In this document: one piece after another, positions 12,101 to 23,748 of the stretch
How the letters are laid out: every line of letters begins with the position of its first letter
Position numbering within the stretch: the stretch's first letter is position 1
DNA from: Thuidium tamariscinum
Lineage: Eukaryota; Streptophyta; Bryopsida; Hypnales; Thuidiaceae
Assembly: GCA_947034885.2 (NCBI GenBank)
Contig: OX344750.2
Coordinates: 4,774,001-4,838,000 of the forward strand
DNA: 64,000 nt
Direction: 5' to 3'
Program-made: the position numbers and the translations under genes
The notes under the pieces: model-generated
Seen by the model: only the letters and a program-made list of their open reading frames with translations
What the model was told of the DNA's origin: nothing
The model's database searches: none

Positions 12101-13459
12101 GCCATTCTTGTGATTACGCACTCCTTCTGCAATCACGTTTTTTCTTTTCTTGCTGTAAAGAACACACCTATCTTCATCGAAACAAGCAATAATACCATTT
12201 TGAGTCATTGATCCTACTGAGAGAAGATTTTTCTTGAGGCCAGGTACATACAAAACACCAGAAATGCTCTTTACTTGACCTGAAGGGAGGTTGAAATTTA
12301 CAGATCCACGTCCAGCAATAGCATGACTTTGCCCTCCTACTGTCCTAACATTGCCTTTGTAGTCATCTAGATTTTCAAAAAATTCTCGAGTACCAGTGAC
12401 ATGTTTGGTCGCTCCAGAGTCGAGGTACCATCCGGAGTCATCGCTTTGAATATCAAGAGCCGCAATAGCTGCTTCGATTGTTTCTTCTTCTTCAGTCTCC
12501 ATACAATTTGCTAGATCCGTATCTTCCGGCTGGATCCACGCTGGTTCTTCGTCAACAACATGTGCTTGGATCTGCTGACGTTGAAGAAGCTTTTGTCTCC
12601 GATCAGCTTCTAACTTCTTAATATCAGCCAATCGCTCAGGACACATACCTTTCCAATGGCCTGGCTTGCCACAATAGTTACAAATCTCTGAACTCAGTTG
12701 TTGATGTGGTCCAGAGCTATAGTGATGAGTCGCCGATCCACGATGGTGTAGTGCGGGCCCATGATACTGGGATCGATGATTCGGCTTCCCCAGTATTCTA
12801 GCAGCTTGGTTCATCGATGCTCCCTTTGCTGAGCGGAAATAAAGCGCCTCGTTTGATTCATTGGGGCTCTTCGACTTCTGCTTCACTTCCCTGCGACTTT
12901 CTTCAAGCATCAAGTTAGTTTGCAGCTCGTTCAATGTTGGAAATTTTCCTGCACTAGTATAGTGTTGCAGAAAATGATCGTAACTGTCGGGAATGTTCTT
13001 GATCACAATCTGAACTAAATCGGAGTCATCAACCCTTACTCCAATAGCAGACAGTTGCGACAAGATTCCTCTAAACTGATTGAAGTAGTTTTCGAAACCT
13101 AGATCCTCTGTCATAGAGAGTAAAGAGAGCTTGTTTTTCAACTGATGTTTCCTACTATCAGATGTAACCTCATAGGTGCAACACAAAAAATCCCACAATG
13201 ATTTTGGATCATCATATGCTGTGAGATTCATGAGGAGAGTTGGTTTTATTGCCATAGTAATCATGTATAGCAACTTCTCCTTTTTCTCAACAAGTTCTGG
13301 ATCTACTACTTCCTTTCCACTCTTAGAACTCTCTGGTGGCGAAAGTATCTGCCACAACTGTTCTTTCTTCACTGCTCTAGTCACTACGTACTTCCACAGG
13401 TTGAAATTTGATGACCCCTCGAGTTTGATCTCATCGGGGATTGGACCAGTATATGCCAT
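9188..13459 (-). CDS. Copia gag-pol polyprotein
   Basis: A 1423-residue single frame from ATG 13459 (MAYTGPIP); the open frame extends 12 codons upstream but lacks a better ATG. Domains in order, positions approximate: UBN2-type gag (40-200); CCHC knuckle CNYCGKPGHWKGMC (about 260-275); aspartic protease around WYLDSGATKH (about 345); GAG-pre-integrase with HHRLGHL (about 490); integrase core with DDYSRY, SDRGGEF and PEQNGVAERANR, giving the D-D-E set (540-700); reverse transcriptase with ARGFQQ and the active-site YVDD (about 920-1180); RNase H with YTDADWA and ATSSTDAE (about 1270-1400). No stop or frameshift is present. Order integrase before RT makes it Copia, not Gypsy. Such proteins act in virus-like particles in the cytoplasm and then integrate cDNA in the nucleus. 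Confidence 0.97.
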   Translation of the reverse strand: MAYTGPIPDEIKLEGSSNFNLWKYVVTRAVKKEQLWQILSPPESSKSGKEVVDPELVEKKEKLLYMITMAIKPTLLMNLTAYDDPKSLWDFLCCTYEVTSDSRKHQLKNKLSLLSMTEDLGFENYFNQFRGILSQLSAIGVRVDDSDLVQIVIKNIPDSYDHFLQHYTSAGKFPTLNELQTNLMLEESRREVKQKSKSPNESNEALYFRSAKGASMNQAARILGKPNHRSQYHGPALHHRGSATHHYSSGPHQQLSSEICNYCGKPGHWKGMCPERLADIKKLEADRRQKLLQRQQIQAHVVDEEPAWIQPEDTDLANCMETEEEETIEAAIAALDIQSDDSGWYLDSGATKHVTGTREFFENLDDYKGNVRTVGGQSHAIAGRGSVNFNLPSGQVKSISGVLYVPGLKKNLLSVGSMTQNGIIACFDEDRCVLYSKKRKNVIAEGVRNHKNGLYKLVARNIVHQGSATSSSSMEMNIITSQSTQLARLWHHRLGHLNFRSLHQLSLGNAAAGIPYIPIHSEVCSTCQLGKQSRAPFLVASENRAKKVLQLLHLDLCGPLPTQSLGGSNYFMVIVDDYSRYIWVRFLNLKSQAFEVFKTFKTMIELQLKTPIEEVRSDRGGEFCSHEFKYLFQQCGIRRQLTNAYTPEQNGVAERANRKLLERARSMQLAAKTPRYLWSEAINTAAFILNRSLTRSNPNVTPFQRLFRTKPRLDHLRIYGSKVFIFIEADKRDKLQAKAIEGILVGYDEETKGYRCYLPSQRILRISRNVRFDESNVLTSSPSISQEQPVPLSTGSAPTLEPPTVTLQSDKSPDIAPQSELSSPSPMISAPLAQAQDPVDNNEQFNSSSTPEIGASRPQAIETQPTLSRPTRSRQPSSKLRDHVTYALEEDIDLNCIETDIFFGLAEESNDPISFSEAIQHPGWREAINKEIESLHHNQTWVVCDLPINAKPVSAKWIFKTKCDSDGKPNKLKARLVARGFQQVAGIDFTEIFAPVAKWKAIRLVLALAASLGWDVEHLDVITAFLNGNLKEIVYMLIPEGFPHHGTSKVYKLLRSLYGLRQAPRTWYERIDEFLFTCNMSRTEADYSLYFYRDEGGIALLILYVDDLLLTGNNVAKVQWLKQQLLKQFKMTDLGQLKFYLGVEFTMNKAGIFFTQKNYIEMILKDFGMEDCNSCAVPVSEGRKFSKDESFKPFDKGIYCKLIGKLIYLLNTRPDLSFAVSALSRYMQDPRTSHWDAAKQVLRYLQGTKNFGIQYRRGESTEILGYTDADWANDIDDRRSITAFTFKLAGGPITWQSKKMITVATSSTDAETKAVTEGIKEAIWLRTLTERVTGETSKPITIHCDNQSTLKSAKNPVCHKGSKHVEVWHHYIRENVLTEVVDLVYLPSSEQIADIFTKALGRIQFSKLREGLGIVSIEELETS

Positions 13460-13598
13460 GATGCAAAAAAAAAGAGAAATCTGACAAAGACTCACTTAGA
13501 TCGAGGAAGAGAGAAGACTGTGACTTAAAAACTTGGTAGACTTGCATAAGATTTTAGAAAGGTGAGGAGAATAAACTAGCACGAGAAACCGAGCCTAA

Positions 13599-13610
13599 GC
13601 TCTGATACCA
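13599..13610 (-). promoter_or_regulatory. Primer-binding site (initiator-Met tRNA type)
   Basis: On the minus strand TGGTATCAGAGC directly follows the 5' LTR. This 12-mer complements the 3' end of plant initiator methionine tRNA and is the common Copia primer site. Confidence 0.95.
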
Positions 13611-13852
13611 TGTTGAACATATATATATAAGATTCTACAGATAAATCTGAAGTACTAGAGAGGAGAAGAAGCTAGACTATAGTACGGAGAACTAAACAAT
13701 GATAAATCTAAGATCATAATAGAATGATGGACACAGGACGAGCCTGTTCTTTTATACTGTAAACTACTAAGAGAGGTAGATCTGAAACTGAGGATAAAAG
13801 TAATAGTAACAATATCTAACGTTCACAAGTTGAAGCTACAGTAGTTCCAACA
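13611..13852 (-). repeat. 5' LTR of the Copia element
   Basis: 242 bp, TG...CA ends, same length as 8754-8995 and identical by eye. As the 5' LTR on the minus strand it should carry the element promoter; an AT-rich segment with TATAC near 13755 is a candidate, but no firm TATA call is made. Confidence 0.95.
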
Positions 13853-13857
13853 GGTTC
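13853..13857. repeat. Right target-site duplication (GGTTC)
   Basis: GGTTC directly after the LTR, matching 8749-8753. The next five bases are again GGTTC, so the target carried a short natural repeat (CGAACCGAACC on the gene strand). Confidence 0.9.
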
Positions 13858-14161
13858 GGTTCGGCAGATACACCACGAACTCAAACATGTGTGGCATGGG
13901 CACGCTGGCTGGAGTGGGAGTCATCTCGGTGGATGTCTGTGAACGGCGAGGAATGGCAATGGATGGTAGCTCCGTGAATGGCTGCCGCCCTGTGGAAAGG
14001 TGGTCAAAATCCACACGGCGGCGAACGCTGCGACTCCGGGCGTAAGATTGAGAAGACGAAAGAGGCGAATCAACATCATGATTCTCTTGAACCTCTTCCA
14101 TCGGACGCCTGCGCTGTGTCGAGGCTGAGAAACCTGGACGGCCTGCTGATGGCTCTCCCAT
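13853..14161 (-). CDS. 5' part of exon 1 of the GMI1-like gene, severed by the Copia element
   Basis: The reading frame starts at ATG 14161 (MGEPSAG) and runs 101 codons into the right LTR. Removing the element and one copy of the 5-bp target duplication joins VVYLPNR here to TSIEVQV at 8753 in the same frame. The rejoined exon is 537 nt (304 + 233), ends in phase 0 at the GTGAGT donor after 8521, and matches the phase of the next exon. The N-terminal ~90 residues are Ser/Arg/Pro-rich and look disordered; the last ten already resemble the ubiquitin-like beta strand that continues in the next segment. Transcription through the 5.1-kb element would be needed to make the full protein, so this allele is probably null or truncated. 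Confidence 0.75.
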
Positions 14162-14660
14162 CGCACCAAATGTCGCAACGTACCAAATGCTTGATCAAAC
14201 AAGAATCAATGAACTGAATTGATCAAACAGTCAGGAAATGGTGGTCAGTGCGGTTGGAAATGAATCAAATTAGGGCGACACTCCACCTGAACCATGCACA
14301 CCCACCACATTAGAATTGAAGCAGTTCCTTCGTAGCGATCGCCGGCAACTAGAGTGCTCCAAACATATCCAGAAAGCAATGCAGATCGCAGACCGTACCC
14401 AGAAATCAAAGCAGACACAAATCCCCAACGCAAATGCAAGTGGCAACAGCATCAAGTTCAGAACCGATCCAGAGCTCCTGTGCACGCTCCCACTGAACCT
14501 CCAGCAATTGAGAAGTTGCAGGTAAGTTGATGCGGAATCCACTGCAAGAACGATTCGTGCAGGATCCAATATAAGGTTAGTGCAGGATCCATTCAGGGCC
14601 GCATTTCGGCCATCGTTAACCAGCATGTCCCATCCCTCGTCTGCGGCTCAAAGATTTTAT
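14162..14660 (-). promoter_or_regulatory. Probable 5' leader and promoter of the GMI1-like gene
   Basis: This ~500-bp stretch is much less AT-rich than the DNA beyond 14660 and lies directly upstream of the ATG at 14161. Several short frames on both strands show no family resemblance. No clear TATA box was seen, so the call rests on position and base composition. Confidence 0.45.
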
Positions 14661-17600
14661 TTTCGATTTTGTTGCTGATGGTTTGGGTTTCGTGTGATTG
14701 ACAGGAGAGGTGACGAAACTGCGATTCTAAAATATTTTGGACAAGGCAGTAGTGTCATACCATGATTACTCATGGTTGTCATTGAGTAATTATAGACTGT
14801 CGTTGTTGCCTTGATCGATATTTTATAGTTCAGTTGGCTTAATTTATTTTAGTGCTGGAATATGATCAACTGAATGATACAGTATCAGTCCCTTCTCACT
14901 GTGGGAAAAAAATAATTCATATTATTTTCTAATTAGTGTGGTCCCCCAAGGCCCCATATAAGTTAGTCTCACTGTTGGAGTGTCAGTTTGGGCACGTAAA
15001 ATCCGTGACAGGCTATGCTGCTGAAGTGTCCAATCTTCTCATAAACTCTAACTTATGGCATTCTTAAAACGTGGATCTCAGAAAAATTCGGTCATGAAAT
15101 CAGTGGGTAAAAGTGAAGGACCATAACAGGTACTCTGTACAATATGTAACTTAGGGTCCCCCTTGCTAGCAAAGAGAACATGTGCCTACAAAACATTAGA
15201 TTGAACGGGATGAGGAATAAATTATGGCTACACTAATTTTTCCTTATTAGTGATGGTGCAAAATTAGACTAGATCATGATCCCAAAATTAGTTTATGAAA
15301 ATTAGTAAAACATGCTACCTAGTTTGTGGAATTTAGTTCAATATGCTACCTTCAAGATAAATAGCCATCAACTTTAGCTACATTGAGAGTGAGTAGTACA
15401 AAAAAAATAGGAAAGAAAGGATTTTGTAAGTTGTGAAGGATTATTGGGAGTATTGTAACATAATATTAACTATATAGATGCTAGTTTCATTGTGGAGGAA
15501 GTTACAAATTGGCTATCAAATTCTATTATTTGTTGAAGCTTTGGCTAAAATGTTTTGATTAATGGACATTTTTTTAATTGTATTAATAGCATTTGGATTT
15601 TTTGGGTAAAGATTCACCTATTTTTAGCCTATATTAGAAATTTTGGAGTAGATATGTTGATAGAAAACCAAAATATTGGGAATTAATACAATAGTGGGGA
15701 TTTGAGGCCTCCAAAGGGCTATTTCGGGGCGTTCCCCGAAACTATTCCCGTAACTGTTGGCCATTGTTAGGCCAGCATTTATCCAAAATAAATAAATAAA
15801 TAAATAAATTTTGGATCTTGAAATATGAAAAAAATTCCCAAAAAATTCATTTTCAAAAAAAAATTTAATGACATGGCACTCTCTCGATCATGTAGGATTC
15901 CTGTTCACACGGCAGAAACTACATTCCTGCAATCTGGGAACCCGAAATCTTCCAATGGCCTCAAAAATCCCCTAATGGAGTTCCTTCTATCCTAAAACAA
16001 TATTTTGGAGGGTTTTTTGAAAATATTTGTAACCAATTTCATAGATCATATTATGAAAATAAATCATAAACATTCAAGTTAGTCCAAATTTTATTCTACC
16101 AAGAATGAATGAATTACATTACATGTGTTTGTGATTACAATGTATACAAAAAAGTAAAGTTAGGTTGCCCGCTATAGTAATTTCTCAATATTTCATACTA
16201 TACAAACATTGTCAATTATTGTATAAGAATGCACTGCTTTTGAATTAGGTGTTGTTATAATTGGGACTCATGAACCTTGGTGTGAACAAATGGAGATATT
16301 TTTAGAGATATTTGTTGACTTTAATGGCTTATAAAGTAACTTTCTTGATGTAAGGCAATCTAATTTCATTATTTATTGTATTTAAAACAAAACAACAAAA
16401 ATGACTCTATAGGCCACTTATTCAGAACAATCTAAAATCCAAGTGACCATAGAAGGAGGGGGTACTTTCACACTACATTCTAATCATTTTGCAATTTTTG
16501 GTAGAGTTTGAAATATAGCTTGCAATGCATGATGGTAGCTAAAATGAGAATAGTGCTTTTGAAAGAAAAACAAGGATGGGGCACACTTGTCTTTTAATTT
16601 CTTTGAGCTCCCTAAATATGCTTTTTTGATGTGAGCAACAACCACATTGGTTGGTTGACTTTTGAGTCTATGTCTATATTGAATAAAAAAATATGAGCCT
16701 TGAATTAAATCATACCACTCTACTATAAAAGATTCTACACAACAATTAACTTGGAATTTAATGAAACAATTGCCACTAAATTAGTGAATTCAAAACGTAG
16801 TTTGTTTTCTCCGGTTTGTTTTTTTAGAAATAATTTTCATTGGAAAGAAATTTGAAAACATGCAACTTAAAAAAAAAGGTAGAAAGTCAAGAACCAAAAA
16901 AGTGGTAACTTAGGTCATTAGGGGTTAATACATGAAGTCCCAAGGCCATTTTTTTTTGTCAAAAAACACTCAAATAGCAAAAATACAAATAGCAAAAATT
17001 TCAAACATTTGAATGTTTTGCATATTTAACTATAAGATCTTTTCATACTAAACTAGTGTGAAAATGTTTGAAGGAAATTTCAAAAAACTTTGATCATATT
17101 GATTACAAGCTATACTAATATATACTTATCATTGATAAAAATGTTTGAAGTAAAGATAGTGAGTTTTTTTTGTTTCTATATTGATTGAATAACAAGACTT
17201 TAATACGTTGTATTAAAGATTAAGAATTTAATTTTTGTTATATTGAAGAACTGAATTGAAAGTTCAAGAATTTATTTCTTAAATCATATAATTATTATTC
17301 TTTAAAAAATATTTTGTCAAAGTAGATACAAGAACAAAAGAAAAAATTAAATTGTTGATAGCTCCCAAACAAAATTAAATGCACTAATTTTGACAATGAG
17401 ATTGTTTTAGAAAACATTTGAACTAAACCATGAACAATTTTATTTTTAAATTGTCAAAATTAAGTTCAAATATGGAAGCAATATAGTATATAATAAAGAA
17501 TTTGATAAGATTGCCCTCAAAACAAGAAGCTTTATAACTTTCACATTACTTATTCAAATTAAAGAATTTAATCTTTTCACAAGGACAGATATGTAATCTT

Positions 17601-20600
17601 TAATTAATAGTTTTCTTATAAAAATTCTAAATTTTTTTGTTACTTGCCTTTGTCTCCTTGAGGCTCATTGTGTGGCATTTTTATTCTTCAATACTAATAA
17701 AAATTAAATTTAAGAAAAAATCTAATCAATTTTCCTCTTTTGAATAAATTTTTTTGTTAAAAATCTTGCCAAAAATTGAGATTGTAGGTTTCTACATGAA
17801 CCTTTGAAAATCTTATAAAGAGGTTTATGCAACTTTAGGAGTTAAAAAAACATGATGTCCAACATGACATTAGGGAACACTAGAATATAATATAGTCATG
17901 CTGATACTTTTCCTACTATAAGTAGGATTTAATCACCCAATTAATGTTCACTTTGAATAAGGTTTGAACTCTAAGAAGCAAAATACTTTAACTCAGATAC
18001 TAAAACTCATTCTATAGTTGGTCAATTGCAAGATTATGAATTTACAATTTCTCTACTATACATCGATATGCTATAGTTATAGAACTATTTATCAAAACTA
18101 ATCAATTGTAATTCTAGTAGCTTTCTCTAATTTTTTTTTACACTAATTAATTTTTTTTAAAGCTCAACATCCATCAATAGTCTTAAATTCTCCAATTGAC
18201 TTCATGAACAATGTACTTTATAAAATGCAACTATAATTCCATTTGGTTGGCTCCTTACATCCACTTCATGGTAATATCTTTTAAGTTTAATTCCAATTAA
18301 TTCACTTTTCATAATTAATTCACCCACAATCTTATATTTTTCAAATTAAATTCTTATTGCTTTCCAATTTGTTCTTTCAATTATTTTACCTCACAATTTC
18401 TAAGTCACAACTCCAATCGTCTAAATATGTATTTCACAATCACTTATCTTCCTATTTATCTCCAATTGATATTTACTTAAGTTATAATTTAGTTATACAA
18501 GCACAATTCTTTCCAATCCATCAATACACTCTCACAAAAAAATTTAGTTCAATTCCTTATAAGTTAGATTCCCCTAATTTGGCCTCAAATTCAATTTCAC
18601 ATCAATTCTTGTAGAGTTATAGAATCTCACTACACTTCATAACTTCACATTATTTCTTCAACACTTGGTTTCTTTAATAGTTCCCAATCACATACACAAC
18701 ACCTTTACATCCCAATTGATCAAACACACACAAATATTCATCACACAAACTTACAATTACTAACAAACTATATTAATTACAATAGAATGAATACAAATTA
18801 CACAATTGTTTTACTTCCACACAATTGTTAATTGCATTCTCAGGTCAATTAAATTCTCAATTGGAATCCAAAAGACTATATACAGCATGAAAACATAACT
18901 TCAAATCAAAATTTAAAACCCTTAGCATTTCAATCATCATACAATCAATAAATACTATATATTATCTATAAATCTACTCTCCCAATTGGTAAAAGTTAGT
19001 TGTTAGCTTGTAAAATTACCAATTGAACAAAAACAAAAATAGAATCATGACTACACCTACTTTAAAATAATAAGATTTTGATAAAATTGTACCTTTTACA
19101 CTAATAGGGCAAATGACTCTTGTTTATAAGAAGGTTATGAATGATCTCAGTAAGTGAGGATAAAACACAATTTAAACTTGATTAGTAAAATAAATTCCAA
19201 TATGATCAAATACAATTTATTTTAGGAAAATAGTTCTAATTCTTTAAAAGACTAGCAAATGACAAATCTATTTGTTGAATTCTATAAATGAGAATTAATG
19301 GTTAGTGTAAGGTGAGTCAATTCATTTTTGAAATAAATTGATTTTATAACAAAACTTCAAGTAAAATATTGAGAAGTATTTGAATAAAAACTAATCAAAC
19401 AAAAGTGCATGTAGTAATTTCTCAAATATGTCAATGACAAACCGTAGAAAAATTTGCAAATATATGACAATTGATGTGGCTCAAATTTATCCTCAAGTAT
19501 TGATTAAATTATATTCTTACAAGTGTTTGGGATATTCTTGAATTTTACCACCTATTTTCTTTTAATTTTCTTATTGAACCATTTTATCAAGTATAGATTC
19601 TTGTTATTTTTTGTATTTTTCATTTTGATATAGAATTTTTTACCAAATTATTACATTTTGTCCCATGTTTTCAAATTGCAACTAAGTTTTTGCACAATTT
19701 CATTGGTTAACTTTGAACTAATTGTCATTCATTCCTAAACATTGATTCCTACAAACTTTTATAATTCATCCTACTCTATCTCAAAAATAGTAGAATAGTT
19801 TTAAAAATCGAATTTTGGAACTTTTAAATATCATTTTCTCCTCTAAGTGCTTGGGAAGGAATTGAAGATAATAAGATTTTCTTTGATCTTAAAATCTTAA
19901 TGAAGAATTTATAATGAATCCTCTCATATTATAGAGAGAGAGAGAATTAATGTAGATCAATCAATCATTACATATATAACCTTCATTATGGGGTCTTTTG
20001 TCCTCCTTGAGAGCTTAAAATACAAGTGTGTTTCTAGTGCCAAAGTGTAATGTAGCAAGCTCACACTTGATTGACTTAAAATCCCTTTAATTTATATTGC
20101 CTACCATCATCTTGAAAAAGAATCCTCACTTCTCAATTGTTGGTGCGAGTGGTGTAGATTGAAAAACTTTAGTAAAGAATGTTAATCCCAAAAAGATCAA
20201 GTAGCATATTTTGGCAACATAGCATTTACGGTCATCCATTTAAATGAATGAATTTATTTATTTTTAATTTTCATACAACATGTAGTTTAAAAGTAATAGC
20301 TTTAAGGGGCAACAATTTTCATAACTTTTGACTTGCATAGTTGCATGGGGTTATTGCAAGAAATGATTGTCCTATTTGGCATCACATTGGAAGTGATGGA
20401 GTTGCCATCCAACATATCTTGTAGAGCATAAAGCCAATCTATTTATAATATCTAAGAAAATATTTTCTAATTAAAATTCAATTTAGCTAATTTGTCACAT
20501 TTTGTAGTTAAGGACTTAGGATTTTTGTAGTATCATAGAGTGCACAAAATTATTTATGTAGACTTGAAATTTGTGTGGGCTATCCCTACTCTATAGAGGC

Positions 20601-21393
20601 TATGAAAAAGAAGTTTAAGAAATGATATATTATATCCTCTACATTCATGCAAATAGGACTCCCTTGCGCATGCAATTTCGAACATTGAAAATAGTTTCAA
20701 GATCATTCTTTTGGTGAAATTTCTTTACTATGAGGTCTTTCCAAATTTCCAAGTCTTGGTTCCTTTGAAAATTCATTTCCCTATTTTTAAAAACCAAAAT
20801 ATCAAAATACTTATTTTTATGAAATTTTGCACTTTTCAAGTTTTCTTACTTAGACAATTTTTCTATGCTTTTCCTTCCTAGGGTACCTTCTTCTTAAAAG
20901 TGTATACATTTAAAAAGATTATTTATATTAAATTTTTTTGTTTTTCTTATTATAAAATATTCTTGAAAATAATCATAAATAAGACATAAAATGGCAAGCT
21001 TTTCTTGCAACCACCCATCGGTAGAAATTATTGTATAACATGTAGTTTTTTTTGCAGCCTAGGCAATATAGGCAACTAAGAAAAATTACTTTTTATAAAA
21101 TGAAAATTTGAAATTGAATCTTTTAGATTTATACAATATACTTCGGGTGAAAGGCTTTAAATCATTCCATTTTGATTATTGCAATGAAAATTATTCTTAA
21201 AGAGTTTTGTTTTTGGAATAATTTTGGAATCTCTATTCTAATATAAACCTTAAAGTCCTTTACTCATTTTTCAATATTTAGGAAAAAAAATTATAGGATG
21301 TATATTGTTAAATGTTAAATGTACAATTGACATTGAAACCATTGAGAACCACATTGAGATTGGTGTTTTTCAATTCAATAACTAAATTCTCAA
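14661..21393. other. AT-rich gene-free region with element relics
   Basis: No credible gene. It holds a short TIR element (15690-15977), a hairpin TTTCGGGG/CCCCGAAA at 15723-15741, long A/T homopolymer runs, and from about 20180 to 21300 degraded sequence resembling the piggyBac-like elements at 39280-41300 (for example the shared words ttttggcaacatag near 20200 and caacaattttcata near 20307). Frames longer than 60 codons here are A/T-biased and unrecognisable. Confidence 0.6.
15690..15977. mobile_element. Short TIR element, CATTAGGGGA family
   Basis: The left end (gtggggatttgaggcctcc) and the reverse complement of the right end (cattaggggatttttgagg) match imperfectly over about 40 bp and continue into TTTCGGG on both sides. 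About 290 bp with no coding capacity, so a non-autonomous element. Related ends occur at 32947-33516 and 42311-42876. Confidence 0.55.
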
Positions 21394-22142
21394 GGGTCAT
21401 TACAAGAAACACCCTCCATTTTTTGTAGCTTTTTGGTAGAATTTGTATTTAAACTCTAGAGTATTAGGAGTACTAAGAATACTACATAGTGGAACAATCT
21501 TGGTCATTGATTAGAAAAATCAACAACTGAAAGTACCATTGCAATTACTATGAACTTCTTGCAAGTACTACAACAATATTGTAGGGAAAAAAGGCACATT
21601 GTCATAGAAAGTAGAAACAATGAGTTATAAATTATTAAAAATATAAGAAATCATGAACAAAAATATAAAAATTGTTCATTCGTGAGAACTTGAAGGTAAT
21701 CAAATTTCACCAAAAAAAAGAAGTTGATACCATCTTCAATTTTTAGAAGTGCTTGTGCAAGGAAGCCCTATTTGCATAAATTTAGAGGGTATAAAATAAA
21801 ATATTTTTAGATGACCCTTAGTAGGCATATGCTCACCTAGTGTAGGAATAGAGCTCTAAAATTTCATCTCTAAATCATTCAGTTTGGATACATTGAACAT
21901 AGGAACATAGTGAAAACTTCTCAACCTCGGAGTGTGACAAATTATTAATATTCAATTATAATTTCTCAAATTTTTATTTTCTTTAAGGAAAAAATGGATA
22001 TGAGCACCATCACATTAGGTAGGTTCACTTTCTATTTCATGTTCTTAGGACTTGGGATTTAAAAGTCATAGCAAAATACAACAATGTTACTCCAATTGTC
22101 ACAATATTATATAGAACAAGTATTTCTTGCAATGACTGACCC
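21394..22142. mobile_element. Non-autonomous ~740-bp TIR element, copy 1
   Basis: Starts gggtcattacaagaaa and ends tttcttgcaatgactgaccc. Internal words such as the 'cattaggtaggttcac', 'ttgcataaa...gaggg' and 'ttgtcaca' blocks line up in the same order with the copy at 54607-55337. Both flanks read TCA beside the ends, possibly a 3-bp duplication. No long ORF. Confidence 0.7.
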
Positions 22143-22299
22143 TCAATAGTTTAGTATTTAAATAATTATCTAATATTTTTATTTATTATTTTTTTCTACG
22201 ATGAACATTAAATTTTTTAATTAAAATGTTTCATATGTATTTTGAATTTATTTCTTCAACATATTATGGAGAGTTACAAGTTGTAGGATCTACACATCT

Positions 22300-22605
22300 T
22301 TGGATAAATGGCAAACTTCATTAAAATGGAAATTTTTTATTACTTTGATACTTTTTACAAGTTAGACTGTGTAGTCTAAAATCTAAACCTATCATTGATT
22401 TTTGAAATTTGAACTTGTCCTAAATGTTCAGATTATGCAGTTTGAAATCAAAAATTGTCATACATTTTTGAAATCTATATCAATCCTAGATCTTTGAAAA
22501 TCTTTACCTATCCTGAATGTCAATTTTTAGTTCAAGCAATGTTGTCTAAAAAATGACATATAGAATTTTTCCATTTTCATGAAATTCACTATATAAAGAC
22601 TTTGA
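22300..22605. mobile_element. Possible MITE related to 41679-41964
   Basis: The left end atggcaaacttcattaaaatgg and right end ttccattttcatgaaattcac are inverted relatives of each other. The inside repeats a 'tttgaaatct...cctatc' pattern and a 'gactgtgtagtctaaa' block also seen at 41890. Strongly decayed. Confidence 0.4.
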
Positions 22606-22776
22606 AAGATGAAGTTTAACTAATAGGAAAAGTAGTCAAAAGATTGAAAATATTTGTTTTTGAAATCTAAAAATCATGCTTTTGAAATTAGGGGCAAGGT
22701 TTTTTATTTTGAAATTTTAGAAGGGGATAATTGTAAGATTTACTTATCAATTTTGTTGTGTTTTCATGGTTTGGGG

Positions 22777-22794
22777 GGAAAGGGGGGGGGGTTA
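22777..22794. repeat. Poly-G tract
   Basis: Two runs of G (6 and about 10) separated by AAA in otherwise AT-rich DNA. Could form a G-rich structure; probably simple low-complexity sequence. Confidence 0.6.
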
Positions 22795-23100
22795 CTTTAA
22801 AATATAAAAAATATGACTAATGTATACATCTTTAAGACAAAGGTACCCACACAAGAAAATGTATAGAAAAATTCTCTAAGTAGGAGAACTAGAAAAGTGC
22901 AAAATCTCAAGAAGATATATACTTTGATCTTTCAATTAGGAAAAAATAGGAACAAATTTCTTTTATAAAAATAGTCTATTTGAAACAACTTTATGGAGAT
23001 GGTCATTCACCAAAAAAACTCACCAAAATAATTTTTTACATGTTTTAATATGCAAGTAGAAAGAGGCTCACTTTGTAGACTTCTATACTATAAAAAAAAA
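22795..23100. mobile_element. Partial copy of the ~740-bp TIR element family
   Basis: Resembles 54690-54930 without the terminal inverted repeats: the blocks 'aaaattctctaagtaggagaa' and 'actagaaaagtgc' occur in both, followed by a similar 'ttttgaaatagg' and 'accaaaaaaa' order. It is a truncated relic. Confidence 0.5.
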
Positions 23101-23748
23101 TTTAATTAATTTTGGCCATTAGCTATTTAAGTCTAGTAGAAGACCATCTTTTCTAAATTTCAACTAAAAATTCTTTTTTTGGGGTGCTAAATAGTACTAA
23201 AACTTCCAAATTGGCAAGTGTGACATTAAATTGAACTCTATTATTGGATAATTAACTATTCTTAAAAATTACCAAAAGAATAAGACAAGGTTTATAATAG
23301 CATTAAATAGGTCCTTCTTTGTAAATCTTGAGACTTGTATTTAGAGCCACAACACAAAATGAATAGTCAGAAAATAAATCAACACAAATTGTGTGATGCA
23401 AAATAGTATAGGTATTTTTTGGAATCACCTAAGGATACAAATCTAACAAATTAACTAGAAAGGATCCTGGGATTGGATTTATTAAAAAAATATATGTAGA
23501 AAATTGAGCCTTGCATTGGAGACTAGTATTTTGAAGTAGTTTTGCCCCTCTAAACATGAAAGAACTTTAAGAATTCAATATTGCAATTATAAGGCATAAT
23601 TAAACAAATATAATTCTAAAAATAAAAAACAAAATATTATGGAAATCAATGTTTCAAAAAAACAAATAAATTGTATGGTGAATAAAAGAATATAGGCAAA
23701 AATTCTATTTTTAGCATCTATTAAACCTTTTTTTAGATAAAGAACATA
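23101..23748. other. AT-rich stretch, nothing recognised
   Basis: Homopolymer-rich, stop codons in all frames, no repeats or genes identified beyond short A/T words. Confidence 0.5.

Larger units (their letters stand above)
8754..13852 (-). mobile_element. Complete Ty1/Copia LTR retrotransposon
   Basis: A 5099-bp element transcribed on the minus strand. It has two 242-bp TG...CA LTRs that look identical by eye, a 5-bp GGTTC duplication, a tRNA-iMet primer-binding site next to the 5' LTR (13599-13610), a purine tract before the 3' LTR (8996-9004) and one uninterrupted gag-pol frame. Identical LTRs and an open frame point to very recent insertion and possible activity. It lies inside coding exon 1 of the GMI1-like gene in the same transcriptional sense as that gene. 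Confidence 0.97.

Noticed and set aside
13460..13495. An upstream extension of the Copia frame
   Set aside because: No ATG in frame before 13459, and the following MAYTGPIP gives the usual Copia gag start.
18357..18614. An 85-codon plus-strand frame in AT-rich DNA
   Set aside because: Composition is driven by TTC/AAT/TCA repeats, with no motif, no splice context and no base-composition change.
22777..22794. Poly-G tract as a G-quadruplex regulatory element
   Set aside because: Far from any gene; two runs only. Most likely simple slippage.
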